From CAYPTB01 sp964413535 (GTDB taxonomy: Bacteria; Planctomycetota; UBA1135; GCA-002686595), in NCBI GenBank assembly GCA_964413535.1, contig CAYPTB010000040.1:1-64000 (forward strand): a stretch of DNA of 64,000 nucleotides. Reading direction: 5' to 3'. Below, piece after piece: positions 25,853-36,638 of this stretch. Position numbers and translations under genes: made by a program. The notes below the pieces were generated by a model. The model ran no database searches. It saw only the letters and a list, made by a program, of their open reading frames with translations, and was not told where the DNA came from. Each line of letters starts with the position of its first letter. Within the stretch, counting starts at the first letter, position 1.

Positions 25853-27778
25853 TCACTCGTGCGGGACCCAGATCGCGTGCACGGTCGGGATGTCGATCTT
25901 CTCGCCCAGCGCGGGCGCCGCGCGGCGGCGCCACTGCTGGTCCTCCCAGGTCATCAGCCACACGTCGGGGTCGTCGAGCGGCTTGTCGATCTCGACGTCC
26001 AGGGCGAAGACGCGGCCCGTTTCCTCCTCGCGCTTCCCGATGCGGACGTGGAGCACGCCGCTCTTGAACGCTCGCCCTTCGTACATGTCGAAGTCGTCGC
26101 GGAAGAGGCTCGCCCAGTCGTAATCGAGGAAGCCCGTCGGGTGCGCGGGGTCGAGCTCGAGCCGAAAGCTCCGATCGCCCGTGCGCGTGAGGGTGTGCGT
26201 GCCCGAGACGGCGGAGATGCCCCAGATGCCTTCGGGCCAGCCGTAGCCCTGCTGCACGCGGATGAGCGGCGTGTAGAGCGCTTCCATCCCCGTCGGAGAC
26301 GTGACGAGCAAGACCCGCAGGCCCTCGAGGTTCTCGCCCGCCGGCAGCTCGATCTGGTGGGCGCGCTCGAGGAGCCCGCGAGCCAGATCGGCGCGCCGCT
26401 CGAGTCGGAACTGCACGCCCTGCCACTCGAAGTACAGCCCGTAGAGCAGGATCGCGGCCAGCACGATCCGCACGGGGTTCCAGGGCAAGACGAGGGAGCG
26501 CGGCCGCAGGAAGCATCCGAAGCTCGCGGCGATGAACGACGCGAAGATCCACGACATGCCGATGGTCGGGATGAGCAGCACGCGCTGCGGCGTGGGAGCC
26601 GCCGAGAGCGGCACGAGCGAGAGCACCGTGCCCACGAGCGCGAAGCGCATCGCGCGGTCCTTGACCGACTGGAGGCCGAACGCGGCGAGCAGAGTCAGGA
26701 TCGCGAGGTTGTGGAAGGCGGCGACAGCCTCCGGCGCTCGATCGCCGAGCCCGAGCAGCCAGTCGCGGAGCCGCGCCATCACGGCGAAGTGCTTGGCCAG
26801 GTCCATCAGGCTGTAGCGGATGAACTCCGGCTCGAAGTACGCCGGGAGGAACAGGTTGACCATGTTCAACGGGAGCTTCTCGCGCAGCCCGACGTCGACG
26901 AACTTGCCGGGGTGCGTGATCGGATCGATGTACCAGTCCGAGTGCTCCGTTCCGTAGCCCGCGGCGACGTAGTAGGCGAGCCAGGCGATTGCGAGGAGCG
27001 CGACCGGCAGGATGCCGAGCACGCGGTCGCGCACGCGGTCGCGCGCGAACGAGATCTCGTAGGCGAAGAAGAAGCCCGACAGCGCGACCGGCGCTTCGCT
27101 CGAGAGCAGCGCCGTCGCGAACAAGACGAGCGTCCAGACGAGGTGCTTTGCGCGCTTCTCCTCGCGCCAGCGGTGGTACATGAGCAGCGCCGGCACGCTG
27201 AACACGGCGCCCACCATCGTGTAGCGCCCCGCGAGCCAGGCCGCGCTGCCCTCGTGCTCGCGCGCCGTGGCGAAGATCAGGCCCGCCAGCAGCACCGTGA
27301 AGACGCCCCGTCCGGAGAGCCGCGCGAGCAGCCCGTACAGCGCGACGCAACCCGCGATCAGCGCGCAGTACCAAACGAGGCTCGACGCGTGGAAGGCCTT
27401 CGCGTCGTCGCCCCACAGCCAGTAGTCGATGTAATAGGTGAGGCTCGCGAGCGGCCGGAAGAAGCGGATGTGGATGTTCTCCGCGCGCCACCAGGGCAGG
27501 TAGTCGCCCTGGATCGGCCCCATGCGGTCGGGGATCGCCTCGGCGAACGTGAAGAGCTCGAGCGGCCCATGGCTCGGCATGACGCCGGTCCCCTCGACCT
27601 CGGCCAGGTGCACGAAGTCGTCGAGGTGGTAGCCCATCTCGAGGGCGCCCCAGAAGACCCACAGCGCCGTCGCGATGCAGACGAGCGCGACGAGGACGAG
27701 CTGCCAGCTCTCGATCCGCCACCGCGCGTCCTGGGCCCAGGAATCGTCGGAGGTGGAGGGGAGCATGAGGAGCGGCAT
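25853..27778 (-). CDS. Polytopic membrane protein, GT-C glycosyltransferase-like
   Basis: 641 residues with about ten membrane segments in the first 460 residues. After the first segment a loop carries HLDD (residues 51-54), the position where GT-C enzymes of the PMT/ArnT type have an acidic catalytic motif. The C-terminal 180 residues are soluble and beta-rich (GTHTLTRTGDRSFRLELD). Members usually transfer sugars from polyprenyl carriers to extracytoplasmic acceptors. ATG at 27778 chosen; the frame extends upstream through the 18-bp repeat, where it encodes a low-complexity Thr/Arg stretch unlikely to be real. Confidence 0.72.
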   Translation of the reverse strand: MPLLMLPSTSDDSWAQDARWRIESWQLVLVALVCIATALWVFWGALEMGYHLDDFVHLAEVEGTGVMPSHGPLELFTFAEAIPDRMGPIQGDYLPWWRAENIHIRFFRPLASLTYYIDYWLWGDDAKAFHASSLVWYCALIAGCVALYGLLARLSGRGVFTVLLAGLIFATAREHEGSAAWLAGRYTMVGAVFSVPALLMYHRWREEKRAKHLVWTLVLFATALLSSEAPVALSGFFFAYEISFARDRVRDRVLGILPVALLAIAWLAYYVAAGYGTEHSDWYIDPITHPGKFVDVGLREKLPLNMVNLFLPAYFEPEFIRYSLMDLAKHFAVMARLRDWLLGLGDRAPEAVAAFHNLAILTLLAAFGLQSVKDRAMRFALVGTVLSLVPLSAAPTPQRVLLIPTIGMSWIFASFIAASFGCFLRPRSLVLPWNPVRIVLAAILLYGLYFEWQGVQFRLERRADLARGLLERAHQIELPAGENLEGLRVLLVTSPTGMEALYTPLIRVQQGYGWPEGIWGISAVSGTHTLTRTGDRSFRLELDPAHPTGFLDYDWASLFRDDFDMYEGRAFKSGVLHVRIGKREEETGRVFALDVEIDKPLDDPDVWLMTWEDQQWRRRAAPALGEKIDIPTVHAIWVPHE

Positions 27779-27848
27779 TGGAGCAGAGGCTATTGGAAAC
27801 GCCAAGCGAGCCAGCTCGGCATCTAGGTGCCGGGGCGCTACCCTAGTA

Positions 27849-27881
27849 TTGCGCGTCGACTGGGTGTTGCGCGTCGACTGG
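27849..27881. repeat. 18-bp direct tandem repeat, nearly two copies
   Basis: TTGCGCGTCGACTGGGTG at 27849-27866 is followed directly by TTGCGCGTCGACTGG at 27867-27881. Both contain the palindrome GTCGAC. It sits at the GC-rich side of the islet boundary, upstream of the GT-C-like gene. Confidence 0.85.
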
Positions 27882-28021
27882 CGGGTGTCTTCGTGCGGGG
27901 GCCAAGTGCCCGTCGAGGGCAGAAAGTGCTCGTGATCCCTCAATTATCTGCTGACAATTCCGAGGAGTCCAATTACCTCTTTTCACGCTAGCAATTGTTC
28001 TAAGACTCTTCCCTCCCGATC

Positions 28022-28041
28022 AATTCCCAAACCCGGGAATT
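28022..28041. repeat. Short inverted repeat
   Basis: AATTCCC (28022-28028) and GGGAATT (28035-28041) can pair as a 7-bp stem over a six-base AAACCC loop. It lies 121 bases before the small secreted protein gene. It may be an operator or a chance palindrome. Confidence 0.45.
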
Positions 28042-28161
28042 ATATGGGCTGATGGGTGTTTTGATCGCCCTGTCCGACCTCAAGCCTGCCTAACATCATA
28101 TTGTGAAGCACTCTCCCGAACCGCATGGAGAGGAAATACTGTAACTACAACGAAAGAAACC

Positions 28162-28536
28162 ATGAAAGCAAGACTAGGAAGAATAAGCGTTGCCACATTA
28201 GTTGTACTGTCATTCGCTAGCGCAAGCTGGGCCCACCGTCCGCCGAATGGGACGTGGAATGTCAAGAACGGAACAGGAACTGTGGTCGGCTCCGCCACTA
28301 CGAACGATCACGGCACTAGCGATCCTGATGACGACACCTATGACTACACGCCCACTGGTGGACCTACTTCACAGTGGACATGGGACCGCGCGCTCGGGGG
28401 TTACGTGAATGGTGAAGAGATCATCTACATCGGCGACACGGAAACCCAAGATGACTACAGCTGGGCACGATGCCCCGTGCCTGAGGATCCTCCGTTCCCA
28501 GAAGAACCGACCGAAGGTGGGACTCTAGCTGACTGA
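28162..28536 (+). CDS. Small secreted protein of unknown function (low-GC islet)
   Basis: 124 residues with a textbook signal peptide (basic KARLGR, hydrophobic core, cleavage after ASWA around residue 24). The mature 100 residues are rich in Thr, Asp, Gly and Trp (GSATTNDHGTSDPDDDTYDY, then SQWTWDRALGGYVNGEEIIY) and end in a Pro/Glu-rich tail with one Cys. No family recognised. Codon use is far less GC-biased than in surrounding genes. A perfect hairpin follows the stop and a large exported protein begins 66 bases later, so the two probably form one unit. Confidence 0.75.
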   Translation: MKARLGRISVATLVVLSFASASWAHRPPNGTWNVKNGTGTVVGSATTNDHGTSDPDDDTYDYTPTGGPTSQWTWDRALGGYVNGEEIIYIGDTETQDDYSWARCPVPEDPPFPEEPTEGGTLAD

Positions 28537-28546
28537 TTTCCTTCGG

Positions 28547-28573
28547 GAGCTTCCGGCTTGCAGCCGGAAGCTC
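28547..28573 (+). terminator. Perfect 12-bp hairpin between the two islet genes
   Basis: GAGCTTCCGGCT (28547-28558) and AGCCGGAAGCTC (28562-28573) form a 12-bp perfect stem with a three-base TGC loop, ten bases after the first stop and 29 bases before the next start. There is no T-run after it, so it may be a partial terminator, an mRNA-stability element that sets the ratio of the two proteins, or a processing site. Confidence 0.6.
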
Positions 28574-28602
28574 GTTCCAAACACAGATCAAGGCCATCAT
28601 CC

Positions 28603-30969
28603 ATGTCGTCCTCCAATACCCTCAAACTTGTGGCGGTAGGTCTGGTTCTGACTGCTGTCCTTCTCAGCATAAAGTTGACACGCTCAAACTCGGCCAGGAT
28701 TTTCGATCAGGAGGCGCTCATCAGCTTGGATCGCACATCACATGTGCAATCATCATCAAGAACACCTTCTGAGGCGCCAACTGGGCCTGATGAGATCCGA
28801 CGCCCCTTGAGCATTCCCGACGTTGAGCATATCTTGGTCCAAGGAGCGGCTATTTGCGAAACGACCGGCGCTCCCCTGAGTGCCCGTATTACATGTGGAG
28901 AGGATTCCACTATATCGGACAGACTAGATGGTACGTTTTCAATCATGGCTACGAAGAATTGTACACATCTGACAATTACCCATTGCACTGGATATGCAGA
29001 CAAAGTGGTTCTTCTCGACAAGGGGGACGCAAGCAAGGATGGGGTGATACATCTAGGTGCAATTCCCTTGTCGCCTCTAGCGCATACCAGAGTATATGTG
29101 CGCAACTTGGCCAATCAGCCTGTGGCACATGCTGAAATCAGTGCCCTAAAGAGTTCCCACAAGAGACTCGGAAGGGCGCTGGGCAAGACCGATTTCAAGG
29201 GAGAATTGCTCATTAGTGTTGGAGGACCTGTGGTTCTCTCCGCGCGACGTCGCGATGAAATTTCGACCTCCGTTCCTTGCAGTCCTGGAGACCGCTCAGT
29301 GGTCTTGACTCTGCAATCCAAAGCCACCTTGCGCTTGGTTGCTATCGACACCTTGGCGCCCATTGGAAACATTGAACTGGTCGTTCGACAAGTTGGTGTG
29401 TTTCCCGAAGTCGTACTCGAAGGACGGACAAACGAGGATGGAGTCTTGTCTCAGCCGCTTTGGACTGGCGCTTTCACGGTCGCATCTTCGATGCGTCAAG
29501 TAAGGATACAAAAGACCAGCGTCGATGAAGTCCGGCCTGGTATCAATTATCCAGGCGCGCCCGTTGCATTCGAAGTAAGCCTTCCAGGTGAAATCCAAAC
29601 TCTCTACGCCAGGCAGGATACAGGACCCGTCCTCAAAGTCCTGGACGCGTCATCAAGAGAGTTCATTCCAGAGATCAATCTTTCTGCCCGGTGGTATAAG
29701 AGCTCAGAGAATCGCTGGTTTGAATCAACCAGTACGGCTTGCAAAACCGTTAATGGGGAATGTGCAATGGGGTGGCTCGAGCTGAACCCTGACAACTACG
29801 TAAGGGTTTCAGTTCAAGGTTATCATGATAATGTCTTTTCAATTATGGATCTCACTTCATCGGTTCCTGGTCCCTATGAGATACACCTTAGTAGACAAAG
29901 TGAACGATCCATTCGCGTACTGAAGACCGATGGCTCACCTTTGCGTCAACCGGTCTTCGTTTGGAGTACGAGCGGCAATGGCAAACGAACCTTGATCGGG
30001 GAACGCACACCACGACCTGATGGAACATTGGATGCATTTGCCTGGCCTGGCAACAGTATCGATCTGAGCAGAGGTCGCAAGTCGTCATCTATTGCCCATG
30101 TACCCTCAGAGGTGTTCTTAGAATATGACATTCCAACGGTATACACGGATTCTCTGGGCTCCATCCAGGTGGAGGTTCCGGCTGGAGAAGACCCCGCTTT
30201 GGCCTGTATCTCTTGTGCCGGCGACCTTTTCGCGGCCAGGATCGTTCAGAACGTCTGGTATTGGGATGAACTACCTGAAGGATACTATGAGGTGGGACCA
30301 GAAGGGGAACTCGAAACACTACGAATCAGGAAGGGTTCGGGCTTCGAAGCATGCGGGCTCTTCTTGAAGGCTGGCCAAACGATCCAGACTACATGGAACG
30401 ACACGTGGGGTTCCTGCGATGCGTGGGCTCCCCTCAATTGGATTGACGATGCCTCCGAGGAAAGGCAACGAATCGCTTTCCCGATTTACGGACCACTGGA
30501 CTTGCCACGGAACATCAATATCACTCTAGACAACACGCCCTGTGTTCTCAGTGATGGAACGCTCTCGATGCACATTCCATCCGGACGCCCCACAGGAATC
30601 GTCATCGGCGCCATTGGACGGCATGGAGGATTCTCCCCCGTAGGGTTCATCCCAGGCTGGTGTGGAGAATTGGAAGTTCCTATTCGCCTACAGTCCACTG
30701 CGATCATCTTGTCCACTGCTGCGACTGCGGTCGATGGTCTCTATGAAGTGAGCTATTTGCCTGACTTCGATCTATCGCTAAGTTTTCCAGTCACGAGAAT
30801 CGGGCGTCTAGGACAGGACTTGGTCATTGATGCCGTCCCCGTTGGCGTGACTTCACTCAAGCTTCGTTCTAAGAAGTTGCGGGAAGGCGAAGTGAATCTT
30901 GATCTAGTATTGTCGCCAAACAGATCCACCTACTTGGACCTATCGGGACTATCTTGGGTTCGACAATAG
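28603..30969 (+). CDS. Large exported protein with carboxypeptidase-regulatory-like repeats (low-GC islet)
   Basis: 788 residues anchored by an N-terminal membrane segment (SNTLKLVAVGLVLTAVLLSI). The remainder is beta-sandwich-like, with repeated segments of the CarboxypepD_reg/CNA-B kind: ILVQGAAICETTGAPLSARI, VYVRNLANQPVAHAEISALK and LRLVAIDTLAPIGNIELVVR. It shares this general layout, but not close sequence, with the four paralogues at 38-45 kb. In one sampled 60-base row (29701) GC is 47%, against 82% in a clpB row (32101). The start ATG at 28603 directly precedes the membrane segment. Function unknown; probably a surface protein. Confidence 0.72.
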   Translation: MSSSNTLKLVAVGLVLTAVLLSIKLTRSNSARIFDQEALISLDRTSHVQSSSRTPSEAPTGPDEIRRPLSIPDVEHILVQGAAICETTGAPLSARITCGEDSTISDRLDGTFSIMATKNCTHLTITHCTGYADKVVLLDKGDASKDGVIHLGAIPLSPLAHTRVYVRNLANQPVAHAEISALKSSHKRLGRALGKTDFKGELLISVGGPVVLSARRRDEISTSVPCSPGDRSVVLTLQSKATLRLVAIDTLAPIGNIELVVRQVGVFPEVVLEGRTNEDGVLSQPLWTGAFTVASSMRQVRIQKTSVDEVRPGINYPGAPVAFEVSLPGEIQTLYARQDTGPVLKVLDASSREFIPEINLSARWYKSSENRWFESTSTACKTVNGECAMGWLELNPDNYVRVSVQGYHDNVFSIMDLTSSVPGPYEIHLSRQSERSIRVLKTDGSPLRQPVFVWSTSGNGKRTLIGERTPRPDGTLDAFAWPGNSIDLSRGRKSSSIAHVPSEVFLEYDIPTVYTDSLGSIQVEVPAGEDPALACISCAGDLFAARIVQNVWYWDELPEGYYEVGPEGELETLRIRKGSGFEACGLFLKAGQTIQTTWNDTWGSCDAWAPLNWIDDASEERQRIAFPIYGPLDLPRNINITLDNTPCVLSDGTLSMHIPSGRPTGIVIGAIGRHGGFSPVGFIPGWCGELEVPIRLQSTAIILSTAATAVDGLYEVSYLPDFDLSLSFPVTRIGRLGQDLVIDAVPVGVTSLKLRSKKLREGEVNLDLVLSPNRSTYLDLSGLSWVRQ

Positions 30970-31176
30970 TTGCGGCGCATATCCCGTTGGTTTCGCAAGT
31001 CACCTTTTTGTCCAAAGCCGTCGCTCACGGGTCGCCCGCGGCAGACGAGGAGCCACGCAAAGCATCCCCGCATGCTCTTGGGCTGCTCGCGGATCGATGC
31101 CAAAGTGACACCCGAGCATGCCGTTTCGGCGACAAAGCGGCCTTTTAACCGCGCCAGGTGGTTATTCGGGTCGAGG

Positions 31177-31222
31177 CACGGGCGTTGCCCCACGGGCGTT
31201 GCCCGCCCCACGGGCGTTGCCC
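31177..31222. repeat. Three direct copies of a 14-bp repeat in the clpB leader
   Basis: CACGGGCGTTGCCC occurs at 31177-31190, 31191-31204 and 31209-31222. The first two abut; the third follows after four bases. The last copy ends 26 bases before the clpB ATG, so the repeats lie in the promoter or 5' leader of a heat-shock gene. The 279 bases between the upstream stop and clpB contain no supported gene. Confidence 0.85.
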
Positions 31223-31248
31223 AGCGGGCGGCCCCGGAGGGTCCACGC

Positions 31249-33801
<2,553 letters not shown>

Positions 33802-33810
33802 GGAGCGCGC

Positions 33811-35013
33811 TCAACGAACGTCCAGGCCCAGTCCGTCGGCCAGGAAATCGCCGAAGGAGTCCGCGAGGATCGCGTGCCCCAGGCAGGAGAAGTGGCGGTT
33901 GCCGGGATCGGGCCAACACGCCTCCTCGAGGTTCTCCGAGACGACGCGCTCGCGAAACTCGGCACTCGGATCCCAGAAGGGGATCTCGAGCCGCGCCGCG
34001 ATCGCGCGCAGGCGCTCGACGGGTTCGCGCGTGCGAATCGAGAAGGCGCCGTCGGGCGTCTCGAAGCGGCGCTCGTAATCGGTTCCGACCAGCATGTCGG
34101 TGCGGCGCGGAACGAGGGTCACCGGCACGATCATCAGCGCGAGACGCGCTCCGATCCCGTTCGCCTGCCGCTCGAGCTCCGCCAGGATCGCCGTGAAGAG
34201 TTCCCACTGGTAGGTGTTCATCTCCAGGTCTTCGTGGATGAAGGCCGAGATCCCGTTCGGCTGGCGCCCGAGCGAGTAGTCGAGGACGTTCGGCGCTCCC
34301 TCCTCCCAGAACCCGCCTTCGATCGTGGGGTCGCGACCGACACGGTTCTGCAGGTAGCGCGGATCGACGCGCTGGAACCGATCCTGGCTCCCTTCGGCGG
34401 AGGTTCCGAGACGGATGCGCAGCATGTCGTACAGGAAGCTCTGGAAGCCCGCCTCCTCGGCCGCCGTTCCGAGCAGCGACCGCGGCCTCCCGAAGGGATC
34501 GCGCAGGTCGAGCTCGCCGTCCTCCAGCAGGAAGTAGGGCTTGTCCGCGCGCGGGCCCTGATTGTTCGAGAGGATGTCCGAGAGGTCGTTGTTGGCGCAG
34601 AAGGCGAGCAGGACGACGTCGGGGCGCCAGTCCTTTCCCTTCTCGACGAACGCGAGCAACTGTTGATCGGTGCCCCAGCCGCTGCTCGACAACACGGCGG
34701 TCTGCACGCGCGAGTCGACCCGCCGCTCGAACTCGGCCGGGAAGCGACAGTCCACGCCCGCCTTCTGGTACGCGTCGGCCATGTAGGAGTCGCCGAGGAC
34801 GAGGATGCGCGGCACGTCGAGGTCAACGGGGTCGCGCCCGGGGTGGAACGAGCGGTACTCGCGCGTCGACCAGCCGAGGGACGGATCGACGAAGGAACGC
34901 GATCCGAGGCTCGGGACGAAGACCCTCAGGGCGAGCTCGGCCACGAGCAGGCCGACGATCAGGGCGAGGACCGCCAGGGCGAACCGGCGCAGGAACCGCT
35001 TGCCGCCGGACAC
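33811..35013 (-). CDS. Membrane-anchored SGNH/GDSL hydrolase
   Basis: 400 residues: one N-terminal membrane helix (about 8-31), then an SGNH hydrolase domain. Block I is LVLGDSYMAD (nucleophile Ser76), the Gly block is in SSSGWGTDQ, the Asn block is CANND and block V is DPGNRH (Asp369, His374). Such enzymes often act as acyl-esterases on exported polysaccharides. The GTG at 35013 is chosen over a TTG at 35055 because GGGAGG (35023-35028, minus strand) lies nine bases upstream and the membrane segment follows directly. It converges with clpB, nine bases apart. Confidence 0.85.
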   Translation of the reverse strand: MSGGKRFLRRFALAVLALIVGLLVAELALRVFVPSLGSRSFVDPSLGWSTREYRSFHPGRDPVDLDVPRILVLGDSYMADAYQKAGVDCRFPAEFERRVDSRVQTAVLSSSGWGTDQQLLAFVEKGKDWRPDVVLLAFCANNDLSDILSNNQGPRADKPYFLLEDGELDLRDPFGRPRSLLGTAAEEAGFQSFLYDMLRIRLGTSAEGSQDRFQRVDPRYLQNRVGRDPTIEGGFWEEGAPNVLDYSLGRQPNGISAFIHEDLEMNTYQWELFTAILAELERQANGIGARLALMIVPVTLVPRRTDMLVGTDYERRFETPDGAFSIRTREPVERLRAIAARLEIPFWDPSAEFRERVVSENLEEACWPDPGNRHFSCLGHAILADSFGDFLADGLGLDVR

Positions 35014-35173
35014 TCGCTCACGCCTCCCGGGGGACGTCGACGATCGAGACGCCAAGCAGCCACGCGGTTCTCATGCTCTCTCTCGGCAACGGGATCTCGA
35101 GCGGTGGTTCACGAGCGTGCGATCCCTAGAATGGTACGCCGCGCGCGGCTAGCCGTCGCCGCTCCCCCCCTCC

Positions 35174-35821
35174 ATGGAAGCCACCGAACCCAAGCAGCGG
35201 ACCCACTGCTCCGTCTGCGGCCAGAAGGTCGTGCGGCAGGACATGCCGTACTGCATCTACTGCGGCAACCACTTCGCGCTCATGGAGGCGCCCGCCGGTG
35301 CGAAACGGCGCGAGACGAAGAACATGGCCCGGCTGGCCAAGATGCCGGAGCACGCCGACTTCCCGGCCGGGATGGCCGCGCACCCCGGCGAAGGAGGCGA
35401 GTTCGAGGGCTGGCGACGCCGGACGCGCGGCGGGATCGCCCTGGCCGTGGCCGGGATCGCCCTGCTCGCACTGCGCTTCGTGGCGGGCTTCGGCGGCGCG
35501 CCCTTCCTCGTCCTTGGATCCCTCGCCGTGCTCGCCGGCGGCTTGATCGCCCTCCGTTTCCTCGCCAAGCAACGCGCGCGCCTCGAGCTCCCGCTGATGA
35601 AACGCGCCGCGGTCGTGACGGACCGCCGCAGCGAGACCGAGATGCGCTTCACGGCCGGCATCACGACCTACTTCTTCACCTTCGAGTTCGAGGACGGCAA
35701 CGAGGCCGAGTTCCGCTCCCCCGGCCGCGGCGCGCACACGGAACCGCTGTCGAAGGGCGTGACTGGTATCGCCTACACGCGCGGCGCCGAGCTCGTCGAG
35801 TTCCTCCCGATCCGCGTGTGA
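35174..35821 (+). CDS. Zinc-ribbon membrane protein with DUF2500-like domain
   Basis: 215 residues. The N-terminus has a four-Cys zinc ribbon (CSVCGQKVVRQDMPYCIYCG, residues 12-31); two membrane helices lie at about 87-130. The C-terminal 80 residues form a small beta domain similar to DUF2500-type domains (RAAVVTDRRSE, TYFFTFEFEDGNEAEF, then a Gly-Ile-Ala-Tyr-Thr strand). The role of these proteins is not known. The stop is ten bases from the convergent DinB-like gene. Confidence 0.75.
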   Translation: MEATEPKQRTHCSVCGQKVVRQDMPYCIYCGNHFALMEAPAGAKRRETKNMARLAKMPEHADFPAGMAAHPGEGGEFEGWRRRTRGGIALAVAGIALLALRFVAGFGGAPFLVLGSLAVLAGGLIALRFLAKQRARLELPLMKRAAVVTDRRSETEMRFTAGITTYFFTFEFEDGNEAEFRSPGRGAHTEPLSKGVTGIAYTRGAELVEFLPIRV

Positions 35822-35831
35822 ACGGCGCCCG

Positions 35832-36374
35832 TCAGGGCACGCGCGGCTTGCCGAGCTCCTGGCGCATCAAGCCGAGCTGGCCGAGGTGGAACGCCTCGTC
35901 GAAGTAGAAGAACCCGGCGCAGGACCCGAGCGTGACCGCGGCGCCCGCCTCCGACGCGATCCCGTGGCTCGCCACGGCCTCGGGAGTCGAGATCTCGCAC
36001 AACGCCCGAACGAGCGGCCGATCCGCCGAGCGGAAGCGCGACACGAGCTCATCATGCGCCGGATAGATGCCCGCCGGATGCAGGCCTTCGAAGCGCTCGG
36101 GACACGGCGACGGCCCCTCCGTGAAGAGCTCCTCCCAACTGCGCTCGGGCGTCTTCACGCCGAGCGTACGCAAGAGCTGCAAGCGCATCACGACCAGGTG
36201 CCCGAGCACCCAGTGCGCCGAGCTCGCCCCACCCTCGCGGTGGCGCCAATCGCGGCCGTTCCAGCCGTCGACGAGCATGTCGAAGAGCGTGGTGTTGAAG
36301 CGGAAACGCCCACCCAGATCCACGAGCGGTCGCGTCTGCTGCCCCTGCGAAGTTCGAAGTCCGTCGATCATCAA
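35832..36374 (-). CDS. DinB-like (DinB/YfiT) four-helix protein
   Basis: 180 residues matching the DinB superfamily of metal-binding four-helix bundles, some of which are thiol transferases. The metal-ligand pattern is visible as SSAHWVLGHLV (His54, His59) near the second helix and YFDEAFHLGQLGLMRQELG in the last helix. Length is typical. Starts at an ATG at 36374 with a second ATG immediately after it. Substrate not known. Confidence 0.8.
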   Translation of the reverse strand: MMIDGLRTSQGQQTRPLVDLGGRFRFNTTLFDMLVDGWNGRDWRHREGGASSAHWVLGHLVVMRLQLLRTLGVKTPERSWEELFTEGPSPCPERFEGLHPAGIYPAHDELVSRFRSADRPLVRALCEISTPEAVASHGIASEAGAAVTLGSCAGFFYFDEAFHLGQLGLMRQELGKPRVP

Positions 36375-36638
36375 CGGGACCTATGGAGAGTCCGCCCCTC
36401 CGTCACGGGAAAAGGGCGCGATTCGCCGGCGCTTTCGCACCCCGAACAGTTCGGCCCGGCCGTTCGCGAGTCCCCCCTTCGAAGGGAGATGGAGCCGCGT
36501 GGTTCGGAGTTCCCCGCACTCTGAGGATTTCTTCAGGAGTCGGGCGCGAGCGTTTCCGAGCACTGCGCCCCGCTCGCCTCGCCCCGCTCCCCGCACGGCC
36601 ATGGCATCGAGGCCGTATACCTCTCAGTATATTCACGC

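Larger units (their letters stand above)
27779..28161. other. 383-bp intergenic region with a sharp drop in GC
   Basis: Divergent spacer between the GT-C-like gene (minus) and the small secreted protein (plus). The left third is GC-rich and holds an 18-bp tandem repeat. From about 27930 the sequence turns AT-rich (CAATTATCTGCTGACAATTC and onward), marking the left edge of a low-GC islet. It also holds a 7-bp inverted repeat at 28022-28041. Promoters for both flanking genes presumably lie here, but no clear -35/-10 pair with correct spacing was found. Confidence 0.55.

Noticed and set aside
25322..27826. An 834-codon plus-strand open frame opposite the GT-C-like gene
   Set aside because: Charged, no membrane segments or motifs; the minus strand has coherent membrane helices and a HLDD motif.
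31177..31222. CRISPR-like array from the 14-bp repeats
   Set aside because: Units are too short and directly adjacent, with no spacers and no cas genes.
27779..31248. Calling the low-GC islet a transposon or prophage
   Set aside because: No transposase, integrase, terminal inverted repeats or target duplications were seen at either edge.
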